A stretch of DNA of 37,064 nt from Cytophagales bacterium (GTDB taxonomy: Bacteria; Bacteroidota; Bacteroidia; Cytophagales; Cyclobacteriaceae): NCBI GenBank assembly GCA_024643455.1, contig JAHEMV010000004.1, positions 1-37,064 on the forward strand, given 5' to 3'. This document shows, piece after piece, positions 17,616-26,550 of the stretch. Every line of letters starts with the position of its first letter. Within the stretch, counting starts at the first letter, position 1. A model generated the notes under the pieces. It was not told the origin of the DNA. It saw only the letters and a list, made by a program, of their open reading frames with translations, and searched no databases. The position numbers were made by a program, and so were the translations under genes.

Positions 17616-19483
17616 GAGATAGAGAAAAACAAATATTTGCCCTAAGGACGGCCTACATTTCAGGGATCTTTTCAATGATCGTTTGCCTGGTGATACTGCT
17701 GAATTATAGGCAATTGATCACCACCGATCCATTAGAAAGTAAGCTATTAAAAACAATGGTGGAACGACTTCAGGAAGACACCTCAAATGAGGAACTGAAA
17801 GAAGAAATCCGTCAGTTGGATTTAATGACCCGTAATGCCTATTTCACTGATCAATGGCAAATTCGATCTGGAGCTTTTTTGTTCATCGGTGGAATTGTAA
17901 TCATGGTTATTGCACTCAGGATCTACTATTCCTTAAAAGCTAAAATCGTACAACCCCAATCTAATATTGCTTCTCTGGATCTCGAACTGTTGATTTCCAG
18001 AAAATGGATTTTATACACAGTTGCTATCATATTCGGCCTTGCATTACTTGCTTCATATCTTTCAATCGATCATTTATCAAAGACGTATGCACTGACTGAA
18101 GTTCAGGAAAAGAATGCTGAAATCCCAGTTCAACAAATAATCCCAAAGGATGCACTTGAAAATCCAGCTGTCAATGGAGATGACGAATCACAAAATGTTG
18201 AATTGGAAGTAGAAAATGAAGCGACACAAAAGGATGTCACTGCACAAGTAAATACTCCAGAGGATGGTGAAGATATTATAGCGGAATCAGCAGAAAAACC
18301 AATAGCATCCTCCCCTAAAGCAATTACAGCAAACGATCTTAAAAATAATTTCCCGTCATTCCGTGGCCCTTTCGGTTTGGGAATAGCCTATCAAAGCAAT
18401 ATTCCCACAACATGGGATGGCACTTCAGGTGAAAATATAAAATGGAAAGTAAAAATTCCTTTACCTGGTTTTAATTCTCCGGTTATTTGGGATAAAAAGG
18501 TATTCGTTACGGGTGCTGACAGAACAAATGAATCAATCTATTGCTATGACCTGGAAAATGGAAAACTCGTTTGGGAATATAAAGTCACTGGCATTGAACG
18601 CCCTTCAGGAAAACCGATTAAACCAACGGAAGATACCGGATTTGCTGCGCCAACAGTTACCACTGATGGCGAATTTGTCTTTGCCATATTCGCTACCGGT
18701 GATCTGGTTTGTGTTGACATACAAGGAAACAGAAAATGGTCAAAAAATGTAGGAATTCCGGATAACCATTACGGACACTCCTCATCGTTGCTTTTATGGA
18801 AAAATAAAGTTTTTATCCAGTTTGACACTAATGAGGCTGGCAAAATTCTTGCACTTGATGCTACTACAGGAAACCAGGTTTGGGAAACAACCCGGACATC
18901 TAAAATCTCATGGGCGTCACCAATCCTTGCAAACGTGGCAAATCAATATGAATTGATATTATCTTCCAGTCCAGAGGTAGCTGCATACAATCCTGAATCC
19001 GGCAAAGAGTTGTGGAAACTCAATTGTTTGAGTGGTGAGGTCGGACCATCTCCGGGATTTAACGATGGCATTGTATTCGCCGCAAATGAATATGCGAAAC
19101 TTATTGCGATTAAACCCGGGAATCCTCCGGAAGTGCTCTGGGAATCAAATGAATACCTGCCTGAGGTTGCCAGTCCTGTTGCTATAAATGGATTACTATT
19201 TATTGCAACCAGCTATGGCGTGGCGGCCTGCTTTGATGCTTCCAAAGGTGAATTGTTATGGGAATACGAAGCGGATCAGGGCTTCTATGCGTCTCCGGTT
19301 ATTGCAGATGGGAAAGTATTCTTCATGGATATGGATGGGAAAATGCATATTTTTTCTATCGACCGCGTTAAGAAGGTAGTTGGAACTCCTGAATTGGGAG
19401 AAAAAGTAGTGAGCACTCCTGCTTTTGCTCAGGGTAAAATAATGTTGAGGGGATATGATCATTTATATTGTATTGGAAAATAG
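17612..19483 (+). CDS. Membrane-anchored PQQ-like beta-propeller with acidic linker (TTG start)
   Basis: Three TM segments; Glu/Asp-rich linker; 'FPSFRGPFGLGIAYQSNIPTTWDG..NIKWKVKIPLPGFNSPVIW' followed by W-containing blades. Confidence 0.87.
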   Translation: MRDREKQIFALRTAYISGIFSMIVCLVILLNYRQLITTDPLESKLLKTMVERLQEDTSNEELKEEIRQLDLMTRNAYFTDQWQIRSGAFLFIGGIVIMVIALRIYYSLKAKIVQPQSNIASLDLELLISRKWILYTVAIIFGLALLASYLSIDHLSKTYALTEVQEKNAEIPVQQIIPKDALENPAVNGDDESQNVELEVENEATQKDVTAQVNTPEDGEDIIAESAEKPIASSPKAITANDLKNNFPSFRGPFGLGIAYQSNIPTTWDGTSGENIKWKVKIPLPGFNSPVIWDKKVFVTGADRTNESIYCYDLENGKLVWEYKVTGIERPSGKPIKPTEDTGFAAPTVTTDGEFVFAIFATGDLVCVDIQGNRKWSKNVGIPDNHYGHSSSLLLWKNKVFIQFDTNEAGKILALDATTGNQVWETTRTSKISWASPILANVANQYELILSSSPEVAAYNPESGKELWKLNCLSGEVGPSPGFNDGIVFAANEYAKLIAIKPGNPPEVLWESNEYLPEVASPVAINGLLFIATSYGVAACFDASKGELLWEYEADQGFYASPVIADGKVFFMDMDGKMHIFSIDRVKKVVGTPELGEKVVSTPAFAQGKIMLRGYDHLYCIGK

Positions 19484-21832
19484 ATGGAGGGAGATAGATA
19501 TACAGCAATTGATGCAATTCTGAAAGAGAAGGAAGGAGTCCAAAAGGATGTAATCCCCATTTTACAGGCTATTCAAAACCAGTATCATTACTTACCGGAA
19601 GACATTCTAAAAAGAGTTTGCAATCAGACTCAAATCACCCCGGCCATGTTGATGGGCGTATCCAGTTTCTATTCTCAATTTAGACTAAAACCAACTGGTG
19701 AACATATCATTAAAGTATGTACCGGTACAGCGTGCCATGTAAAAAGAGCTGAGTTGGTTTATGATACTTTTGGGCGAGCATTACACCTGGAACCGAATCA
19801 AGACACCGATCCAAAGGGCAATTATACACTTGAAAAGGTCAATTGCCTTGGTTGCTGTACACTTGCACCTGTCGTTCAAATTGACGAAATCACCTATGGA
19901 CATGTGGAAGTAGAAAGTGTTAAGCGCGTACTAACCTCTTTTGAAAATTTAAATGGCCAGCCCAAAACCAAAGAAAATGCCAATAACATAAATGGGAATA
20001 AAAATGATGGCGAGATAAGGATTGGCTTAGGCTCATGCTGCATTGCCAGCGGTAGCGAGGAAGTAAAAAATTCTGTTGAGCTAGCCGTAAAAGAAAATGC
20101 GCTGGATGTACAAATGAAAAGGGTTGGCTGCGTAGGAATGTGTCACCAGGTACCTTTACTGGAAATTATCCCAAAAGGAAAAGAGCCAACACTCTATTCC
20201 AAAGTCCAGCCAGGTGATGTGAACAAAATCATCAATCAACATTTCAAACCTCAGGGGATTTGGCACAGATTAAAATCCTCCATTTTCAATATGGTAGAAG
20301 ATATCCAGACGGACAGAAACTGGGAAGGTATTGAGCAATTCGAACTAAATTACCGTGAAAAGCAGGTCTCTTCCTTTCTGGGAACGCAGGTTCCTATTGC
20401 TACGGAACACCGAGGTGCTATCGATCCCTTAGATATTGATGAATACAAACAAGGATTTGGATTTTTTGCTCTGAAAAAATGTTTAAATGAATTGAGTCCA
20501 GATCAGGTTATTGACAAAATTGAAGAAAGTGGCTTACGTGGCCGAGGGGGTGCAGGATTCCCAACCGGTGCAAAATGGCAAACGTTTAAAATTCAGCAAA
20601 GTGAAATAAAATATATTATTTGCAATGGGGATGAAGGAGACCCTGGTGCATTTATGGACAGGATGCTGTTGGAATCTTATCCATACCGGATCATTGAGGG
20701 TATGATCATTGCGGCTCATGCAACCGGAGCCTCCAAAGGTTATTTTTATATCCGGGCTGAATACCCTCTGGCAGTAAAACGGATTAGTGAAGCTTTAAAA
20801 ATCTGCAAAGAGCATGGCTATCTAGGAAAAAATATCCTTGATTCGGGTTTAGCTTTTGATATCGAAATCTTCCAGGGAGCAGGAGCATTTATTTGCGGTG
20901 AAGAAACTGCACTCATTGCATCTATCGAAGGCAACAGGGGATTTCCAAAATTGCGCCCTCCCTACCCGGTGCAGCAAGGCTTATGGGAATGCCCTACCCT
21001 TGTTAACAATACCGAGACGTTTGCCACTATACCATTTATCTTAAGAAATGATGTTGCAAACTATACCAAATACGGAACCGAAAACAGCAAAGGGACTAAA
21101 GTTTTTGCCCTGGCAGGAAAGATTAATCGGGGTGGATTAATCGAGGTTCCCATGGGAATCACAATTCGGGAAATTATAGAAGATATTGGTGGTGGTGTCG
21201 CTGAAGGAAGAAAGTTTAAAGCAGTACAGATAGGTGGACCTTCCGGTGGGTGTATCCCGGAATCTTTGATAAATACTCCGATTGATTTTAATTCATTGAA
21301 AGAAGTTGGTGCTATGATGGGCTCTGGAGGTCTGGTTGTGCTTGATGATACCGACTGTATGGTAGATATCGCGCGCTATTTTCTTTCTTTCACACAAAGT
21401 GAATCTTGTGGCAAATGCACATTCTGCCGGGTTGGCACGATGCGAATGCTGGATATTCTTAACAATATTACGGCAGGGAAAGGAACATCAAAGGATCTGG
21501 ATGAACTTGAAAAACTGGCTAAATGGACAAAAAAAGGCAGTCTTTGTGGTTTAGGTCAGACTGCTCCAAATCCTGTACTATCAACTTTAACGTATTTCAG
21601 ACATGAATATGAGGCGCACATCAACGGCACATGTCCAACTGGAAAATGTCAGAATTTAATTAAATATTCCATCGATGATACGTGTATTGGCTGTACAAAA
21701 TGTGCACAGAATTGTCCGGTAGATGCGATAGCTTTTACCCCCTACGAAATACATGTGATCGATCAGGATAAATGCATCAAATGTGATGGATGCAGGCAGG
21801 TATGTCCAGAGGATTCGGTTCACGTAAGATAA
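19484..21832 (+). CDS. NuoE-NuoF fusion with an extra thioredoxin-like [2Fe-2S] domain and C-terminal 2x[4Fe-4S] (HydBC/NuoEF-like)
   Basis: NuoE: 'VSSFYSQFRLKPTGEHIIKVCTGTACHVK...VNCLGCCTLAPVV'; second thioredoxin-like: 'GLGSCCIASG...RVGCVGMC'; NuoF: 'GLRGRGGAGFPTGAKW', 'CNGDEGDPGAFMDR', 'GAGAFICGEETALIASIEG', 'SCGKCTFCRVGT'; ferredoxin: 'CIGCTKCAQNCPVDAI', 'CIKCDGCRQVCPEDSV'. Confidence 0.94.
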   Translation: MEGDRYTAIDAILKEKEGVQKDVIPILQAIQNQYHYLPEDILKRVCNQTQITPAMLMGVSSFYSQFRLKPTGEHIIKVCTGTACHVKRAELVYDTFGRALHLEPNQDTDPKGNYTLEKVNCLGCCTLAPVVQIDEITYGHVEVESVKRVLTSFENLNGQPKTKENANNINGNKNDGEIRIGLGSCCIASGSEEVKNSVELAVKENALDVQMKRVGCVGMCHQVPLLEIIPKGKEPTLYSKVQPGDVNKIINQHFKPQGIWHRLKSSIFNMVEDIQTDRNWEGIEQFELNYREKQVSSFLGTQVPIATEHRGAIDPLDIDEYKQGFGFFALKKCLNELSPDQVIDKIEESGLRGRGGAGFPTGAKWQTFKIQQSEIKYIICNGDEGDPGAFMDRMLLESYPYRIIEGMIIAAHATGASKGYFYIRAEYPLAVKRISEALKICKEHGYLGKNILDSGLAFDIEIFQGAGAFICGEETALIASIEGNRGFPKLRPPYPVQQGLWECPTLVNNTETFATIPFILRNDVANYTKYGTENSKGTKVFALAGKINRGGLIEVPMGITIREIIEDIGGGVAEGRKFKAVQIGGPSGGCIPESLINTPIDFNSLKEVGAMMGSGGLVVLDDTDCMVDIARYFLSFTQSESCGKCTFCRVGTMRMLDILNNITAGKGTSKDLDELEKLAKWTKKGSLCGLGQTAPNPVLSTLTYFRHEYEAHINGTCPTGKCQNLIKYSIDDTCIGCTKCAQNCPVDAIAFTPYEIHVIDQDKCIKCDGCRQVCPEDSVHVR

Positions 21833-21833
21833 A

Positions 21834-23399
21834 ATGGGAATGATCAAACTAAAAGTCAACGGTAAAGAAATAGAAGCAGATAATGGATTAACTGTTCTGG
21901 AAACGCTGAAAAAAGAAGGGATCAACGTTCCCACTATGTGTTTCCTGGATAATGAAGAGCATTTCCCAACCTGTATGATTTGCATCGTTAAGGATCAAAA
22001 AACGGGGAGGCTTATTCCTTCATGCAGTACACATATTTCCACAGGTATGGATATCATTTCCAATGATGAAGAAATAATAGAAGCCCGGAAAACTGCTTTG
22101 GAACTTTTGCTCAGTGATCACATTGGAGAATGTGACGCCCCATGCCAGACCAATTGCCCTGCATTTATGGATATCCCGCTGATGAATCGACTCCTTGCCA
22201 ATGGACAATTTGACGAAGCATTGAGGGTAGTGAAAAAAGACATCGCACTTCCAGCGGTGTTGGGGAGAATTTGTCCTGCGCCCTGTGAACGCGCATGCCG
22301 AAGAAGAAACATTGATGAGCCAGTTTCAATTTGTACATTAAAACGTTATGCGGCAGATCACGATCTTGAACATGCCTCGAGTTTTATTCCTGATATAGCA
22401 AGATTAAATGGCAAAAAAATAGGCATTATCGGTTCCGGCCCGGCTGGATTATCAGCAGCATATTTCCTCCTTCAGAAAGGCTATCAATGCACATTACATG
22501 ATAAAAATCCATTACCCGGAGGAGCGTTGCGCTATGCCATCCCTGATGATCGGCTTCCTAAAGAAGTTCTGGACCAGGAGATCGATATTATAAAGCAGAT
22601 GGGGGCAAAGTTTTTAATGAATTTTGAATTGCCTGTCGATGGTCTGGAAAATCTTCGAAAGGAATATGATGGTGTAATTGTAGCTACTGGTGAAGAAAAT
22701 GCTGATTTTGACGAATTGGTCAAAAAGAATAAATCTTTTGTCACAGAAAAGAACACCTACCAAACAAATGTGGATGGAGTGTTTGCAATCGGCAGCGCCA
22801 TCAAACCAGGTAGAGTAGCCATTCGAGCTGTCGCTCATGGAAAAGAAGCTGCTTTTGCCATGGATCAGTTCCTCAATGGAAATCCAGTGACTGGCGAAGC
22901 TCAACTATTCAATTCCAGGATTGGCAGAATGTTAGAAGAAGAATATGATGACTTTATGCTTGAGGCTGATCCTGGGCCAAGGATTGAAACAACAGAATTT
23001 GAAGGATTCACAATGGAGCAGGTCCAAAAAGAAGCTGCCAGATGTATGCATTGCGATTGCAGGAAAAAATTTGACTGCAAACTTAGGGATTACTCCGGTG
23101 AATATGACGCTTCACAAAAGCGTTTTTTCCCAAGAGAAAGACCACCAATTCGAAAAATATTCAAGCATGAACCATTGGTTTATGAACCAGAAAAGTGTAT
23201 AAAGTGTAGTATATGTGTTAGGATCACAGCACGACACAAAGAGGAACTGGGGTTGACTTATATCGGGAAGGGTTTTGATGTTGAAATAAGTGCTCCTTTC
23301 AACGATTATCAAAAAAACGCCCTGGAGAATACGGCTATTTTATGTGCAGAAAAATGTCCAACAAGTGCATTGGCAATTAAAAAGCATGATGAAGTTTGA
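21834..23399 (+). CDS. NuoG-like [2Fe-2S] / GltD-like FAD / [4Fe-4S] protein, apparently without the NAD(P)H-binding subdomain
   Basis: 2Fe-2S: 'TMCFLDNEEHFPTCMICIV..IPSC'; GltD N-terminal 'CDAPCQTNCPAFMDIP', 'GRICPAPCERACRR'; FAD 'KIGIIGSGPAGLSAAYFL'; C-terminal 'CIKCSICVRI...CAEKCPTSAL'. Confidence 0.88.
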   Translation: MGMIKLKVNGKEIEADNGLTVLETLKKEGINVPTMCFLDNEEHFPTCMICIVKDQKTGRLIPSCSTHISTGMDIISNDEEIIEARKTALELLLSDHIGECDAPCQTNCPAFMDIPLMNRLLANGQFDEALRVVKKDIALPAVLGRICPAPCERACRRRNIDEPVSICTLKRYAADHDLEHASSFIPDIARLNGKKIGIIGSGPAGLSAAYFLLQKGYQCTLHDKNPLPGGALRYAIPDDRLPKEVLDQEIDIIKQMGAKFLMNFELPVDGLENLRKEYDGVIVATGEENADFDELVKKNKSFVTEKNTYQTNVDGVFAIGSAIKPGRVAIRAVAHGKEAAFAMDQFLNGNPVTGEAQLFNSRIGRMLEEEYDDFMLEADPGPRIETTEFEGFTMEQVQKEAARCMHCDCRKKFDCKLRDYSGEYDASQKRFFPRERPPIRKIFKHEPLVYEPEKCIKCSICVRITARHKEELGLTYIGKGFDVEISAPFNDYQKNALENTAILCAEKCPTSALAIKKHDEV

Positions 23400-23445
23400 A
23401 CAGATATCACGTTTTAGCTCCATTTGGAAAAATTTAAAAGTGAAA

Positions 23446-24549
23446 ATGAAAAAGTATCTGATCGTATTGTTTATCCTAATTCCAATTTTAGCTTTTACCC
23501 AAACAAGCACAGAATGGAACATCTTCCGGGGAGATCCTGCGCTAAGTGGTTATAGCAATGCAAAAATCAAATTCCCCATAGATCTCAAATGGACCTATCA
23601 AACAGATGATGACATCGTAGCCGCTGCTGTGATTGGCGATGAAACAATTTTCGTAAGCTCAATTGGAGGCTTTGTGTATGCACTGGATTTTAATGGAAAA
23701 TTGAAGTGGAAATTTGAAGCAGATAATTCCATTGAAGCTCCGGCACTTTACCTTAAAGGCAGATTATACGTGGGCGATTTTAGTGGATATTTATATGCAT
23801 TAGATGCCAAAACGGGGAAACAAGTTTGGGTATACGAAACAGAAAACCAGATTATGGGATCTCCGAATTATGCGTACGTGAAAAACAGGCTATATATTCT
23901 CGTTGGCAGCTATGATTATTTTCTTCATTGCGTAGATGCTGAAACAGGAAAGAGTGTGTGGAAATACGAATCTGATAATTTCATCAATGGCGCTCCGGCG
24001 ATAGGCAACAACCTGGCTATGTTTGGTGGTTGTGACGGATTTTTGCACATGGTAAATCTTGAAACCGGAAAAGCTAAAGATAAACTGGAAGTAGCAACCT
24101 ATATCGCTGGTTCAGTGACTATTTCAGAAAATCTGGTTTTTACAGGTGACTATGATGGACTTTTTTCCTGCATAGACCTGGATAAAAAGGAAATAAAGTG
24201 GCAATTTGACAATCCATCCAGTAATTTACCAATATTGGCTTCGCCGGCACTGAATAGCGATAAAGTCGTAATTGGAGGACAGGATAAATATCTGAGATGC
24301 TTTGATGATGATGGAAAGCAAATCTGGTCATTCAACGCCGGAGGCAGATTGGATGCCTCACCTGTTATTGTGAGAAATGTTGTAATTGCAGCGACCATGG
24401 ATGGATTGCTTTATGCTTTAAATCTCAATAATGGAAAAGAATTGTGGTCCTATGAAATTGGAAGTGCCATGGCGCATAATCCGGCAGTAATTGATAACCG
24501 GATGGTTGTTGGAGCAAGAGATGGAAACGTTTATTTTTTTGAAAAATAA
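23446..24549 (+). CDS. Secreted PQQ-like (BamB-fold) beta-propeller protein (start moved from 23290 to the ATG at 23446)
   Basis: Signal peptide 'MKKYLIVLFILIPILAFTQTSTEW' begins at 23446 in frame; very regular blades 'GFVYALDFNGKLKWKFEADNSIEAPAL', 'GYLYALDAKTGKQVWVYETENQIMGSP'. Confidence 0.9.
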   Translation: MKKYLIVLFILIPILAFTQTSTEWNIFRGDPALSGYSNAKIKFPIDLKWTYQTDDDIVAAAVIGDETIFVSSIGGFVYALDFNGKLKWKFEADNSIEAPALYLKGRLYVGDFSGYLYALDAKTGKQVWVYETENQIMGSPNYAYVKNRLYILVGSYDYFLHCVDAETGKSVWKYESDNFINGAPAIGNNLAMFGGCDGFLHMVNLETGKAKDKLEVATYIAGSVTISENLVFTGDYDGLFSCIDLDKKEIKWQFDNPSSNLPILASPALNSDKVVIGGQDKYLRCFDDDGKQIWSFNAGGRLDASPVIVRNVVIAATMDGLLYALNLNNGKELWSYEIGSAMAHNPAVIDNRMVVGARDGNVYFFEK

Positions 24550-24570
24550 TTAAACCTATAAATCAATCGC

Positions 24571-25857
24571 ATGCAAATAGTTCATATCGTACCGGGTTCA
24601 GGAGGTAGTTTTTACTGTGGCAATTGCCTTCGTGACAGTGAATACATCCAGGGATTGAAACGAGCAGGTGTTGAAGTGATGAAGGTTCCGATGTACTTAC
24701 CCATTTTCGCCGACAAACATGATATTGAAGAAGTTCCGGTGTTTTACGGCGCTATTAGTCTTTATCTGAAACACAGCTTCCCTGCACTTCGAAAGGCTCC
24801 CGGCTGGATGGAAAAAATACTGAATTCTGGCCCGGCACTTAGGTTTGCTGCCGGCATGGCCGGTTCAACCAATCCAAAAGGTCTGGAAAGTATGACCATC
24901 TCCATGCTTCTCGGAGAGACCGGAGAACAGAAAAAGGAGTTGGAACATTTGATAGACTGGCTCGAGAAGCACTGCCATGCAGATGTTATTCATTTGTCCA
25001 ACGCGCTCCTGATTGGATTAGCAAGACGGATCAAAGAGCGACTGGATGTCAAGGTGGTTTGTACTCTTCAGGACGAGGACGTCTGGGTGAATGCTATGGA
25101 TGAGCATTTTAAAATACAGACCTGGGATCTGATGAAAGAACGCGCACGTGATGTCGATGCTTTTTTTGCCGTTAGCAACTATTTTGCAAAAGAGATGCAA
25201 CCTGTCTTAAATATCCCAGATGAAAAACTTTTTATCCACCACATCACGATTGATCCTGCAGAATATACTTATCAAAATACTTCTGAAAAACCATTGAACA
25301 TCGGGTATATTTCCAGGATGTGTGAAGACAACGGACTGGAAGTATTAGTAGATGCTTTTATTATTCTGAAAAAAGACTCTAAATGGTGCGATGTTAAGCT
25401 GATTGTCACAGGAGGATCAACCGGGGAAAATGACAAATTTGTAAAATCCATAAAGAAAAAAATTAAAGAAGCAGGACTCGATAGCGAAGTGGAATTTCAT
25501 AAGGATTTTGAAGATGGCCGGCATGAATTCTTCAAAAAGGTATCGATGACCTCCGTTCCAGTGCTGCACGGTGAAGCATTTGGATTATATCTTCTTGAAT
25601 CTATGGCTTCTGGTGTACCCGTAGTGCAACCTGCCTTGGGTGCTTTCCCTGAAATTGTAAAAAAATCTGGCGGAGGGACTATTTATGAACCTAATAGTCC
25701 GGAAATGTTAGCAAAAGCTTTATTAGGATTATTGGAAAATCAAGAAAAACTAAATCAATTGAGTGAAGAAGGTAGAAAAGGAGTTGAACAAAAGTTCAAT
25801 ATTCACCAGGAAGCAAAAGATGTGGTAGCACGGTATTCGAAACTTTTAAATAAATAA
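24571..25857 (+). CDS. GT4-type glycosyltransferase with N-terminal CGNC motif
   Basis: 'IVHIVPGSGGSFYCGNCLRDSEYIQGLKRAGVEVMKVPMYLP'; GT-B C-terminal 'GYISRMCEDNGLEVLVDAF', 'GEAFGLYLLESMASGVPVVQPALGAFPEIV'. Confidence 0.9.
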   Translation: MQIVHIVPGSGGSFYCGNCLRDSEYIQGLKRAGVEVMKVPMYLPIFADKHDIEEVPVFYGAISLYLKHSFPALRKAPGWMEKILNSGPALRFAAGMAGSTNPKGLESMTISMLLGETGEQKKELEHLIDWLEKHCHADVIHLSNALLIGLARRIKERLDVKVVCTLQDEDVWVNAMDEHFKIQTWDLMKERARDVDAFFAVSNYFAKEMQPVLNIPDEKLFIHHITIDPAEYTYQNTSEKPLNIGYISRMCEDNGLEVLVDAFIILKKDSKWCDVKLIVTGGSTGENDKFVKSIKKKIKEAGLDSEVEFHKDFEDGRHEFFKKVSMTSVPVLHGEAFGLYLLESMASGVPVVQPALGAFPEIVKKSGGGTIYEPNSPEMLAKALLGLLENQEKLNQLSEEGRKGVEQKFNIHQEAKDVVARYSKLLNK

Positions 25858-25865
25858 AGATAAAA

Positions 25866-26543
25866 ATGTTGCTTAAAGTCCAGCACATCACAAAAACATA
25901 TCTATCGGAAAATAGCACGCCTGTCTTGCTCAACCTTGACATGGAATTGGATTCCGGTCAAACTATGGCCATCCTGGGTCCTTCAGGATCGGGTAAATCT
26001 ACGCTATTGAATATCATTGGGACATTGGATAAGCCAGATTCAGGAGCGCTATTCTTTAATGATAAAAACATCCTGGATCTTTCTGATAAAGACCTGGCTA
26101 GCTTCAGAAACAGGGAAATAGGATTTGTGTTTCAATCGCATCATCTCCTGCCGCAATGTACTGTCATGGAAAATGTGATGATTCCAACACTCGCTGTCAA
26201 AGATGAAGCATTCAAAAAACAATGCAAAACAAGAGCTATGGAGCTGATCCATGAAGTGGGTCTCTGGGATCACAAGGATAAATTTCCAGGAACTTTATCT
26301 GGTGGCGAATGCCAGCGGGTTGCAGTTGTTCGGGCTTTGATCAATAAACCCAGGATCCTTTTGGCTGATGAACCCACGGGTTCACTCGATAGAGAAAATG
26401 CCCATGCAATTACTGCATTACTGCTCAAATTGAATGGTGAATTCAACACATCCCTCATCGTTGTGACACATTCAGAAGAAATAGGAAAGCAAATGGCAAA
26501 CGCCTTTAAATTATTGGATGGGCAATTAAAGCCATGGAAATAA
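25866..26543 (+). CDS. ABC transporter ATP-binding protein, LolD/MacB family
   Basis: Walker A 'GPSGSGKST'; signature 'LSGGECQRVAVVRAL'; Walker B 'ILLADEPTGSLD'. Confidence 0.95.
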   Translation: MLLKVQHITKTYLSENSTPVLLNLDMELDSGQTMAILGPSGSGKSTLLNIIGTLDKPDSGALFFNDKNILDLSDKDLASFRNREIGFVFQSHHLLPQCTVMENVMIPTLAVKDEAFKKQCKTRAMELIHEVGLWDHKDKFPGTLSGGECQRVAVVRALINKPRILLADEPTGSLDRENAHAITALLLKLNGEFNTSLIVVTHSEEIGKQMANAFKLLDGQLKPWK

Positions 26544-26550
26544 ACAATAG

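Noticed and set aside
19484-23399. Part of a respiratory complex I (nuo) operon
   Set aside because: No membrane or quinone-site subunits (NuoA/H/J-N, B, C, D, I) in the window, and the flavoprotein partner is GltD-like rather than NuoG.
23290-23445. N-terminal extension of the propeller ORF starting at 23290
   Set aside because: Overlaps the upstream flavoprotein gene; a proper signal peptide begins at the in-frame ATG at 23446.
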